This document shows, one piece after another, positions 1 through 6,165 of a DNA stretch of 14,157 nucleotides (the first letter of the stretch is position 1; the number at the start of each line of letters is the position of its first letter). The DNA lies in assembly GCA_965368515.1 (NCBI GenBank), contig CBDUNF010000079.1, positions 1 through 14,157 of the forward strand, read 5' to 3'. A program made the translations under genes and the position numbers. The notes beneath the pieces are model-generated. The model saw nothing but the letters and a program-made list of their open reading frames with translations, ran no database searches and was not told the DNA's origin. Source of the DNA: JAAETI01 sp965368515 (GTDB lineage Bacteria > Actinomycetota > Acidimicrobiia > Spongiisociales > UBA5794).

Positions 1-121
1 GGCTGAGACGTGGGAGTTTCGCAAGACGAAACTCCAGCTAGGGAGCCTCGCGTCTCCGCAACCCCGGGCTGAGACGTGGGAGTTTCGCAAGACGAAACTC
101 CAGCTAGGGAGCCTCGCGTCT
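1..121. repeat. Two direct copies of a 55-bp hairpin-bearing repeat
   Basis: Positions 1-55 and 67-121 are identical over all 55 bases, separated by 11 unrelated bases (period 66 bp). Each copy has a perfect 9-bp stem, GGAGTTTCG / CGAAACTCC, around a 5-nt CAAGA loop (13-35 and 79-101). An outer GAGACG/CGTCTC pairing brackets it at 5-10 and 51-56; in the second copy the outer arm loses its last base. The unit is a multiple of three and stays open in at least one plus-strand frame, but I see no protein family in the translation. The block begins at base 1, so more copies may lie upstream. It looks like an extragenic palindromic or hairpin repeat rather than a terminator, because no T-tract follows the stems. 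Identity of the copies is seen directly; the class is inference. Confidence 0.9.
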
Positions 122-150
122 ACATGCAGATTGCCGCATACGATCTGTGT

Positions 151-156
151 TAGATT
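151..156 (+). promoter_or_regulatory. Possible -10 box for the rhodanese operon
   Basis: TAGATT fits the actinobacterial TANNNT -10 pattern and lies about 37 nt before the TTG start at 193, so transcription would begin near 163 with a leader of about 30 nt that contains the ribosome binding site. A TTGCCG at 131-136 could be a -35 element, but its 14-nt spacing is short. Weak evidence, based on motif and position only. Confidence 0.3.
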
Positions 157-180
157 GCCGGCCGAGCACTCCTACCAGCC

Positions 181-186
181 AAGGGA
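181..186 (+). promoter_or_regulatory. Ribosome binding site supporting the TTG start at 193
   Basis: AAGGGA lies 6 nt before TTG 193. The frame has a stop at 151-153 and no ATG or GTG between that stop and 193, so this site decides the unusual TTG start of the first rhodanese gene. Confidence 0.5.
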
Positions 187-192
187 CACCCG

Positions 193-507
193 TTGCTTCC
201 TCAGCCCACAACAACAATCGAGCAGGTCCCCGCTGCTGCATGGCAGACATGGACCGACGACAACAACGCGGTCATTCTCGATGTCCGCGAGCCAGCCGAG
301 TGGGCCACCGGCACTCTCCCGGACAGCGTCAAGATCTCGCTCGCCTTTCTCCCCGCAAGCCTCGGCCAGCTCGACCCAGACCGTCCGGTGCTCGTGGTTT
401 GTCGGGCCGGGAACCGCAGCCTCGTAGCCGCCCAGTTTCTCCAACGCAATGGATTCAAGAGTGCCGCCAACCTATATGGCGGCCTGACATCGATCGGAGT
501 TGCCTAA
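193..507 (+). CDS. Single-domain rhodanese-like sulfurtransferase
   Basis: 104-residue single rhodanese domain. The active-site loop CRAGNRS (Cys70 to Ser76) has the CxxGxR pattern of catalytically competent rhodaneses, where the cysteine carries a persulfide and hands sulfur to a thiol acceptor. The N-terminal LDVREPAEW (29-37) is the usual substrate-side motif. There is no signal peptide, so it should be cytosolic. The start is TTG, chosen because AAGGGA precedes it by 6 nt and the frame is closed at 151. The C-terminus after the GG motif is short and lacks the usual tryptophan. The stop TAA shares its last base with the ATG of the next rhodanese gene, so the two are one translationally coupled unit. 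The physiological acceptor cannot be told from the sequence. Confidence 0.87.
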   Translation: MLPQPTTTIEQVPAAAWQTWTDDNNAVILDVREPAEWATGTLPDSVKISLAFLPASLGQLDPDRPVLVVCRAGNRSLVAAQFLQRNGFKSAANLYGGLTSIGVA

Positions 508-920
508 TGCGAAACGCGACAAAGACCCTCCTCGCATCAATCATTGCCGCCGCTCTCCTCCTAGGTGCCTGCGGAGGCTCAGCCGCAACCGACTCAATGC
601 TCGAATTGACCTCGGTCGGCGAAGTCGCCGAGATAGTCGAATCACCTCCTGCCGATCTGGTGGTGCTCGACATCCGCACGCCTGAAGAGTTCGCCAGCGG
701 CCATATCGCCGGCGCCATCAACGTTGACTATTACGCACCCGACTTCGAGGCGCAGCTGCGCGAGCTCGACCTAACGGTTCCCTACGTGATGTATTGCAAC
801 TCAGGAAACCGCTCTTCCAACGCGTTGCCGTTGATGGACTCAATCGGGTTCGCCGAGGTCTACGAGCTCGATGGTGGGATACAGGCTTGGTACTCGGCAG
901 GCAACCCCGCTGAGCAGTAA
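507..920 (+). CDS. Lipoprotein rhodanese domain protein
   Basis: 137 residues. A lysine/arginine-containing N-terminus and hydrophobic stretch (8-19) lead to a lipobox LGAC with Cys22 as the predicted lipidated residue, so the domain would face outside the membrane. The rhodanese domain covers about 34-134: LDIRTPEEF at 54-62, SGHIAGAINV at 64-73, and an active-site loop CNSGNRS with Cys97. The start ATG 507 overlaps the upstream TAA by one base (TAATG) and has GGAG at 496-499, 7 nt before it. The same frame stays open upstream to 147, but the lipobox signal peptide fixes the start at 507. Exported rhodaneses are common in Gram-positive bacteria, with roles suggested in sulfide, thiosulfate or cyanide handling; the substrate here is unknown. 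Confidence 0.93.
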   Translation: MRNATKTLLASIIAAALLLGACGGSAATDSMLELTSVGEVAEIVESPPADLVVLDIRTPEEFASGHIAGAINVDYYAPDFEAQLRELDLTVPYVMYCNSGNRSSNALPLMDSIGFAEVYELDGGIQAWYSAGNPAEQ

Positions 921-958
921 CTAGTCGGCATCTGACTCCACCGCGTCCCGTCGCCATC

Positions 959-964
959 TACGCT
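959..964 (+). promoter_or_regulatory. Leaderless-type -10 box for the nuclease gene
   Basis: TACGCT fits TANNNT and ends 7 nt before the ATG at 972, which would put the transcript start at or next to the start codon. No Shine-Dalgarno sequence is visible before 972. The same hexamer at the same spacing precedes the phosphoribosyltransferase gene on the other strand. No convincing -35 is present at 17-18 nt. Confidence 0.42.
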
Positions 965-971
965 TATCGAA

Positions 972-1847
972 ATGCGAACCACCGTCTCTATTGTCATCGC
1001 GCTCGCTCTCTCGTCGTGCGGCTCGACGAACGATGCTGCACCCCCTACGAATGCGCCAACGAGTACGCCAACGCAGCAGTCGACTGTGCCCGCGTCATCA
1101 CCTCCCGGCGACCGCGCTGAGGTAGTCCACGTGTTTGACGGTGACTCGCTAGTCGTCGCTGTGGACGGAACCGAGTACGAAATCCGCCTGATCGGCGTCA
1201 ATGCACCAGAAGGCGACGAATGCCATGGCGATGAAGCGAGAGAGACCCTCGAGCAACTGCTCGACTCTGGACCATTGGTGCTCGTTGCTGACGGTGACGA
1301 CTCGGATCAGTACGGACGGCTGTTGCGATACCTCTACGTTGACGGTCTCAACGTGAACCTGGCGCTCGTTGCCAACGGAGATGCCGTCGCCTTGCAGGGC
1401 GATCACAGCCTGGACGATGACTTCACCACCATCTCAGACGCAGCCGCCGAGCAGGCGCTCGGGATGTGGTCAGCACAGGCATGCGGCAGTGCCGCACCAA
1501 CCCCCGAGCTACAAATCGTCGACTACGTCTACAACCCGGGAGGAAGGGACGAAGACAACATGAACGGCGAATGGGTGGCGATCGCCAACACCGGGACCGA
1601 CCGCGTTGAGATGCAGGATTGGGTCCTGCGCGACGAGTCGACCCAGCATCGTTATCGCTTCCCCGATGGGTTCTCGATCGAAGCCGGGAACGAGGTTCTG
1701 GTCCATTCCGGCTGCGATCAGGACACCACCACAGACCTCTATTGGTGTGCCTCCGACCCGGTCTGGTCCAACGGCGGAGACACCGTAATTCTTCAGGATT
1801 CCAACGGAACTGTCGTAGACCGCGACAGATTCGCTGGAGAATACTGA
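972..1847 (+). CDS. Lipoprotein with thermonuclease (SNase) and lamin-tail domains
   Basis: 291 residues. The signal peptide ends in lipobox LSSC (Cys16), followed by a Pro/Thr/Ser-rich linker (about 17-46). A staphylococcal-nuclease domain spans about 47-172. It has the DGDS loop (56-59), the IRLIGVNAPE strand carrying Arg72 and Glu80, and the QYGR motif with Arg116. These match the catalytic Arg35, Glu43 and Arg87 of Staphylococcus nuclease; the calcium-site Asp40 position reads Asn (VNAPE). Residues about 178-290 form a lamin-tail (LTD) beta domain (QIVDYVYNPGG, EWVAIANTG, DWVLRD, NGGDTVILQD). The product is likely a surface-anchored, calcium-dependent DNase/RNase with an adhesive or nucleic-acid-positioning tail. 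It lies 51 bp after the rhodanese pair and probably has its own promoter. Confidence 0.95.
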   Translation: MRTTVSIVIALALSSCGSTNDAAPPTNAPTSTPTQQSTVPASSPPGDRAEVVHVFDGDSLVVAVDGTEYEIRLIGVNAPEGDECHGDEARETLEQLLDSGPLVLVADGDDSDQYGRLLRYLYVDGLNVNLALVANGDAVALQGDHSLDDDFTTISDAAAEQALGMWSAQACGSAAPTPELQIVDYVYNPGGRDEDNMNGEWVAIANTGTDRVEMQDWVLRDESTQHRYRFPDGFSIEAGNEVLVHSGCDQDTTTDLYWCASDPVWSNGGDTVILQDSNGTVVDRDRFAGEY

Positions 1848-1854
1848 AGCAAAA

Positions 1855-1873
1855 CACTCCACATTCTGGAGTG
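1855..1873. terminator. Hairpin just after the nuclease stop codon
   Basis: CACTCCA (1855-1861) and TGGAGTG (1867-1873) form a perfect 7-bp stem with a 5-nt loop, starting 7 nt after the TGA at 1845-1847. Position suggests a terminator for the nuclease transcript, but no T-tract follows on the plus strand. On the minus strand the stem is followed by TTTT, yet no minus-strand gene ends here. Factor-independent termination is therefore uncertain. Confidence 0.4.
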
Positions 1874-2057
1874 CGCGAAAACCATTCTTGCAATAGTCAC
1901 CCCGAATCCCGTAATCTCGGCACCACATACAGTGGTCTACGGGCGGAACCAGGACCTCGCAGTTCTGGAATGGGGCAAAGATCGGCACCTAGACAACACA
2001 GGTTTGTGGAGCGGTCCGGGCCGGGTGATCCATTCCGAGCGAAGCGCAATACCCCCT

Positions 2058-2088
2058 ACTTGAAACCATGTTTCAAGTGGAGAACATT
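2058..2088 (+). promoter_or_regulatory. Palindromic operator overlapping a possible promoter
   Basis: ACTTGAAAC (2058-2066) and GTTTCAAGT (2070-2078) are perfect inverted arms around the triplet CAT. A -35-like TTGAAA (2060-2065) lies within the left arm, and AACATT (2083-2088) sits 17 nt after it as a weak -10. This geometry suits a repressor or activator bound to the -35 region. The RNA could also form a 9-bp hairpin. The regulator is unknown; the palindrome itself is seen directly. Confidence 0.45.
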
Positions 2089-2106
2089 GGATTCGGAAGT
2101 GATCCC

Positions 2107-2196
2107 ATGCGTACGAAGATGGCACGGGTCCTTTTGGCACTTGGAAGCCTCGCCGCAGCACTGGTAAGCAGCGCAGCGGGCGTCAGGATTGGCTAA
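2107..2196 (+). CDS. Possible 29-residue signal-peptide-like micro-ORF
   Basis: ATG 2107 to TAA 2194-2196 encodes 29 residues: a basic start (MRTKMAR), a hydrophobic run (VLLALGSLAAALVSSAAG, 8-25) and a short VRIG tail. GGAAG (2095-2099) lies 7 nt before the ATG, and the palindrome/promoter candidate lies just upstream. It reads like an intact secretion signal with no mature protein. It could be a microprotein, a regulatory leader peptide or the remnant of a deleted exported gene. No known family is recognised, and chance cannot be excluded at this length. Confidence 0.33.
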   Translation: MRTKMARVLLALGSLAAALVSSAAGVRIG

Positions 2197-2273
2197 GTCC
2201 AACTGCTCGACCCGACCCTCCACATCTTCCGGTCCTACCTCTCTCGGTCTGATCCGACACCTCCCCTAGATCC

Positions 2274-3647
2274 ATGGCCTACTACGAAACCCCATACCCC
2301 ATACAGAAAACTCGCAAGCGCATCTACGGTGCGCTGCTCGCCCTGTGGGGCATTGCCGTCATCACAGGCGCGGTGTGGTTCCAGGGCATCCCGTACGACA
2401 CCGGCTTGTGGCTGGCTTTCGCCGCGACCTTCCTTGTTCTCGAAGTCACTGCGGTAGAGGTCAACACCCGGATGGTCACCTCTCCGGTGATCGCCGTTAC
2501 GGTGACAGCCGGCATAGTTCTCGGCCGAGACCAGGTCGTTGGCGGTATTGTCGTGATGGCCGCACTCGGGCTCATCCAGACCGCTGACTTCACCCAGCGG
2601 CGGATCTTCCAACCCGCAGGGAATCTTGGCGTCACGACTACGAGCGCCGCCTTGACCGCGGCCGTCCTCTATTTCATGCTGCCGGCCGAACCCGCCTCCG
2701 CCAGCATGATCCACATCGTTGGTGTGGGGGCGCTAGCTGCTGCAATCGGAGACTTCACGAGTCTGGTCATGACTCGGATTGTGGTGCGGCAGGTGTTCGG
2801 CTCGAAGCTGGCAGGACCTTGGTCAAACCTCGGCCAGATCCTTGCCAGTTTTGTTGGCCTTGGGGCTATGGGCGGACTCCTCGGTTATGCGTATGTCACC
2901 TACGAGGTCGACCACGGTCGTTACAACGCAATGCTCCTGCTCATCATCGGCATGCTCCTGATGAGCAGGCTCTTCTTTGCGTCGCTGGCAAAGCTACGGA
3001 TCGCTCGCGAGGGCATGCTCGCCACCCTGGTCAAAACACTCGAGGCCAAAGACCTGTACACCCGCGGCCATACTGAGCGTGTTGCGCAATTCGCCGTCCA
3101 GCTCGCCCAGGAGTTGGGGTTGAGTGGAGACGTGCAAGAACGCATCCGCCACTCGGCCCTCATCCATGACCTGGGGAAGCTCGCGGTCCCGCGTGAACTA
3201 CTGAAAAAGCGCGGCCGGCTCACCAGCGACGAAACCAGCTCGATGCGCGGGCACGTCCACCACATTGATGATCTGCTGAACGACGTCGACTGGCTGCATC
3301 CGCTCGTTGAGATCGCTTCCGACCACCACGCCCACTTCGATGGCGGCGGCTATCACGGTTCCCATACACATGAGGGCGACACTCCCCTGGCCGAGTCGAG
3401 AGTGCTCGCCATCGCTGATGCCTTTGATGCGATGACAAGCAACCGCCCCTACCGGATGGCCCTGACCCAGGAGGAGGCGTTTCGCGAGCTACGGGACGGC
3501 TCCGGCGCCCAGTTCGATCCGGATATGGTTGAGGCCTTTGTGCGGATGATTGAACGAGGCGGTCTCCGCTATGGCGCTCTGGTCCGCATGACGGACGAAG
3601 AAGCGCGCGATCTGGCCGAGCAGCGCGGCTGGGTCTTCCGCGACTAG
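2274..3647 (+). CDS. Membrane HD-GYP-type phosphodiesterase (GYH variant)
   Basis: 457 residues. The first 235 residues hold about seven or eight hydrophobic segments (roughly 16-35, 43-62, 68-84, 88-104, 118-137, 145-165, 186-207, 218-236), forming a polytopic sensor-like membrane region that I cannot assign to a named family. A cytosolic HD-GYP domain follows (about 245-430): GHTERV with His266, HDLGK with His298-Asp299 and Lys302, histidines at 327-330 and 351-352, DGGGYHG at 356-362, and the ADAFDAMTSNRPYR helix (381-394). HD-GYP proteins hydrolyse cyclic di-GMP; here the eponymous GYP reads GYH. The metal ligands appear intact, so activity is likely but substrate preference may differ. 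The frame is closed at 2250-2252, so ATG 2274 is the only credible start; no ribosome binding site is seen. Its stop overlaps that of the convergent amidase gene. Confidence 0.95.
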   Translation: MAYYETPYPIQKTRKRIYGALLALWGIAVITGAVWFQGIPYDTGLWLAFAATFLVLEVTAVEVNTRMVTSPVIAVTVTAGIVLGRDQVVGGIVVMAALGLIQTADFTQRRIFQPAGNLGVTTTSAALTAAVLYFMLPAEPASASMIHIVGVGALAAAIGDFTSLVMTRIVVRQVFGSKLAGPWSNLGQILASFVGLGAMGGLLGYAYVTYEVDHGRYNAMLLLIIGMLLMSRLFFASLAKLRIAREGMLATLVKTLEAKDLYTRGHTERVAQFAVQLAQELGLSGDVQERIRHSALIHDLGKLAVPRELLKKRGRLTSDETSSMRGHVHHIDDLLNDVDWLHPLVEIASDHHAHFDGGGYHGSHTHEGDTPLAESRVLAIADAFDAMTSNRPYRMALTQEEAFRELRDGSGAQFDPDMVEAFVRMIERGGLRYGALVRMTDEEARDLAEQRGWVFRD

Positions 3648-4891
3648 CTCTGTTCAGGGATCACACAGTCCGGCCGGGCGTCTCCGCTTCCCGCTGTACC
3701 GGCCCAGATCTCTGGATCCGTGTCCGCCGCGTCTCCGGTGTCATCTGTCGTCAGGAAACGGACTAGGGCCCGATAAACGGCCTCTGCGTACGCCTGGCGG
3801 AACTCAGGCGTTGTCAACAGATCGGCCTCGGACTGATTGGCGATGTATGTGCCCTCCGCGATGACGGTCGGCATCTCGCTGCGACGCAGGATCCCGTAGT
3901 ACTGCGCATTCCCTTCCCGGGCGGAGAGCCGCGATTTCGCTCCCCGCTCGACTGCGCCCACCCAGTCAGCCTCAAACGGACTGAAACTGAGCAGCATCTC
4001 CTCGACCATGATCCGAGCGAATCGTCGAGAATCGGGGATCTGAGATTGGTAATAGACATCGGAACCAGGCTCGTCCAACGAGATCTCCCATCCGGCATTG
4101 TTATGGATGGCCACCATGGCGTGGGCGTTGGCCGAGTTGGCCAACTCGGATCGGAAGATGAGTCCCGCTTCATAATCCCCGGTGACCTCATCTCCGACCC
4201 GGGTCGACAGCACCCAACCAGCGGCAGGAACTTCGGCACCCGTGAGAATCTGGCCGGTTGCCCAGTCGATCGTGTGGGCCGCATTCAGCAAGTCGACTAC
4301 ACGACGGGCGATATCCAGGTTGATCGTCTTCTCAACGACACCGGAGGGGCTGACCGCTCCGGTGTTCCACGGGCCGCCGTGACCCGGATCGATAACGATG
4401 GTCGCGTCCCCGAAGTCGAAGCCGGGACCGATTGTCGCTGCGGGCGATGGAGGCTCGGCCAGCACTTCCGCTGCGTTGACCCAGGCCGGGACATCACATG
4501 AGGTGAGCACCTCGATCCACTCGCCATCCATGTCGTGGGCAGCGAAGACGAGGCCTTCCCGTGCCACCACAAACGGCTCAGCGCCAAGCTCCTCGTAGAG
4601 GGCGGCTCCACCTTCAGCAATGGTCACAACCCCCGTACCGGCAAACCCGGGTTCGATCCCTGGTGTCGGAGCACCGGGGGCTGCGCTTGGGCTGAGTGGA
4701 ACGCCGATGGGCTCGGGGGCAGCCGTTGTTGTTGTCGTTGTCGAACTCGTCGATGTAGTGGTCTCCACAGACGGCAACGTGGTCAAGATCGGTGAGGTGG
4801 TTTCGGGGGCTGCGGTCGATGCCGCATCGCCATCGGCGGAGCACGAAACGGACGCAAGGACGAGGACTATCAACCAGATCAATCTGAGCAT
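3644..4891 (-). CDS. Lipoprotein N-acetylmuramoyl-L-alanine amidase (Amidase_3)
   Basis: 415 residues. A hydrophobic signal (2-15) ends at Cys17 in SVSC, an acceptable but non-ideal lipobox, and is followed by a Ser/Thr/Pro-rich linker (about 23-62) suited to crossing the wall. An SH3-like segment lies at about 84-145. The catalytic domain (about 163-382) has the zinc ligands of the AmiC/CwlV family: His171 (DPGHGG), Glu187 (VVEKTINLDIA) and His263 (AIHNN), plus the catalytic Glu346 (VIAEGTYIAN). It would cleave the amide bond between MurNAc and the stem peptide of peptidoglycan. It is a tandem paralog of the gene 40 bp upstream, sharing the TPEFRQAYAxAVYR C-terminal helix. Its start lies 6 nt behind a TAGATT box, and its end overlaps the HD-GYP gene by CTAG. 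Confidence 0.95.
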   Translation of the reverse strand: MLRLIWLIVLVLASVSCSADGDAASTAAPETTSPILTTLPSVETTTSTSSTTTTTTAAPEPIGVPLSPSAAPGAPTPGIEPGFAGTGVVTIAEGGAALYEELGAEPFVVAREGLVFAAHDMDGEWIEVLTSCDVPAWVNAAEVLAEPPSPAATIGPGFDFGDATIVIDPGHGGPWNTGAVSPSGVVEKTINLDIARRVVDLLNAAHTIDWATGQILTGAEVPAAGWVLSTRVGDEVTGDYEAGLIFRSELANSANAHAMVAIHNNAGWEISLDEPGSDVYYQSQIPDSRRFARIMVEEMLLSFSPFEADWVGAVERGAKSRLSAREGNAQYYGILRRSEMPTVIAEGTYIANQSEADLLTTPEFRQAYAEAVYRALVRFLTTDDTGDAADTDPEIWAGTAGSGDARPDCVIPEQS

Positions 4892-4897
4892 GGAAGC

Positions 4898-4903
4898 AAT
4901 CTA
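4898..4903 (-). promoter_or_regulatory. Leaderless-type -10 box between the two amidase genes
   Basis: On the minus strand TAGATT (4903 to 4898) ends 6 nt before the ATG at 4891, fitting TANNNT with a transcript start at the start codon. There is no Shine-Dalgarno sequence. It suggests that the downstream amidase has its own promoter within the 40-bp gap instead of depending only on read-through. No consensus -35 is seen. Confidence 0.42.
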
Positions 4904-4931
4904 GGCCCTGGCTCGACTATCGGCGACGAAG

Positions 4932-6086
4932 CTACGGCTGGGCGGGGAGGCTGCAGCCGTTCCCGGACACGGTCCCGGCATCCGAATAGAACAACTCCGG
5001 GCGGTTCACGTCTGCACCGACATCGGCAGAGGTGAGGAACCGGACAACACCTCGGTACACAGCGTCGGCATAGGCCTGCCGGAACTCCGGCGTCGCCAGG
5101 AGAGCCTCCTCTTGGGGCTCAGAGATATAGACGCCCTCAACAATCACCGCAGGCATCGTCGCTCGCCGCAAAAGACCGTAGTAGTCGTCTCCGGTGTCGG
5201 GATCGATACGGGCACGGGCGCCGAGTAGTTCGCCACCGGTCCAGTCGGCGTCGAATGCGGCAAAGCTGCGGAGCAACTCCTCATAGATCAACCCGGCGAG
5301 TCGGTCGGAACCCTCCGCGCCTACGGAGTAGTAGACCTCGGAGCCGGGGATATCGGTTGCGCGCCGCGGCACAGTGTTGTTGTGGATCGACACGAAGGCG
5401 TCGGCCGAAGCAGCTGCCCCGATCATTGCCCGGTAGCCGAGACCGGCTTCGAAGTCGCCGTCGTTTGGCCCGGTCAGGTCGCGAGTCATGACAACGGAGC
5501 CAAAAGCGGCAACAGCAGTGCCCGCAGAGATCTCCCCCGTGGACCAATCAACATCGCGGCCGGCACTCATGAGATCTCGGAGCCTGGTGGCAATGTCGAG
5601 GTTCACCTCTTTCTCGCTGAGCCCCGACGGTCCGACTCCGCCCCAATCCCGATCGCCGTGCCCGGCGTCCACAACGATGGTCGCTTTCGATAGATCGAAT
5701 GAGGCGTCTGCAGAATCTCGGACCGGTTGGAAGGAGACGTCGCCGGCTTCGACCCATGCGGTGTCGTTGCACATGGTTGTCACCAAGAGCCAGTCATCGA
5801 CTCGATGAAGGAAGGGAAGCACGACACCTTCGTGCAACTTGAAGTACGGGTCACGGTCGGGTCCAGACCACAAGTCGACGCCACCGCTGGGCACGATGGC
5901 GATTCCCGAGGACGGCAGGTCGGGTTCCCCAACTTGGTCAGTTGGCGGGATCGTCGTGACGACTGGGGCAGCAGCCGCAGTGCGAACGCCCATCATTGAT
6001 GCGGCGATAGCAAAAAGGGCTATCACCGACGCAGCCGCTAAAGCGACGAGAATCGGCCGACCACGACCAACGAGCTGTAAGTCCAT
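4932..6086 (-). CDS. Exported N-acetylmuramoyl-L-alanine amidase (Amidase_3)
   Basis: 384 residues. A hydrophobic segment (about 11-33) is followed by TAAAAP (36-41), so it is either a cleaved signal peptide or an N-terminal anchor; unlike its paralog it has no lipobox. An SH3-like region covers about 62-118 and the amidase domain about 135-352. The zinc ligands are His143 (DAGHGD), Glu158 (LSEKEVNLDIA) and His235 (SIHNN), with catalytic Glu317 (VIVEGVYIS). The only two cysteines, Cys106 in the SH3-like part and Cys378 at the extreme C-terminus, match Cys132 and Cys409 of the neighbouring amidase. GGGTGA lies 4 nt before the ATG. Role: peptidoglycan hydrolysis during growth or separation, inferred from the family. 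It lies 79 bp after the pyrroline-5-carboxylate dehydrogenase gene on the same strand. Confidence 0.95.
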   Translation of the reverse strand: MDLQLVGRGRPILVALAAASVIALFAIAASMMGVRTAAAAPVVTTIPPTDQVGEPDLPSSGIAIVPSGGVDLWSGPDRDPYFKLHEGVVLPFLHRVDDWLLVTTMCNDTAWVEAGDVSFQPVRDSADASFDLSKATIVVDAGHGDRDWGGVGPSGLSEKEVNLDIATRLRDLMSAGRDVDWSTGEISAGTAVAAFGSVVMTRDLTGPNDGDFEAGLGYRAMIGAAASADAFVSIHNNTVPRRATDIPGSEVYYSVGAEGSDRLAGLIYEELLRSFAAFDADWTGGELLGARARIDPDTGDDYYGLLRRATMPAVIVEGVYISEPQEEALLATPEFRQAYADAVYRGVVRFLTSADVGADVNRPELFYSDAGTVSGNGCSLPAQP

Positions 6087-6090
6087 CTAT

Positions 6091-6096
6091 TCACCC
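6091..6096 (-). promoter_or_regulatory. Ribosome binding site for the upstream amidase gene
   Basis: On the minus strand GGGTGA, complementary to the 16S 3' end (GGTGA core), lies 4 nt before the ATG at 6086. A TAAGGT at 6128-6123 could be the -10 box, giving a leader of about 30 nt. This gene therefore appears to be led, unlike its paralog. Confidence 0.4.
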
Positions 6097-6165
6097 GGGG
6101 AAGGCGGTGCCGACAGTTTCGCACCTTAGTGCTCATTTTCCGGGTATTTGGACGTTGATCTCAGA

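Larger units (their letters stand above)
1848..2273. other. 426-bp intergenic spacer without a confident gene
   Basis: This is the longest gene-poor stretch in the window. It holds the hairpin at 1855-1873, a promoter-like pair TTGCAA (1888-1893) and TAATCT (1912-1917), the palindrome at 2058-2078 and a short signal-peptide-like ORF at 2107-2196. The nuclease reading frame stays open for 71 codons past its own TGA, to another TGA at 2061-2063. That stretch contains a fairly protein-like segment (QDLAVLEWGKDRHLDNTGLW), possibly a decayed gene or chance. The last 77 bases before the HD-GYP gene show no clear promoter or ribosome binding site. Confidence 0.6.

Noticed and set aside
1..121. Start of a CRISPR array
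   Set aside because: Only two 55-bp units separated by 11 bp, too long a repeat and too short a spacer, and no cas genes are present.
147..506. N-terminal extension of the lipoprotein rhodanese as one 257-residue protein
   Set aside because: The first 120 codons read through the other rhodanese gene in a different frame, and the clear signal peptide with lipobox begins at 507.
1509..1988. 159-residue minus-strand ORF
   Set aside because: Mostly antisense to the SNase-LTD gene, with no recognisable domain; the plus-strand product has clear family motifs.
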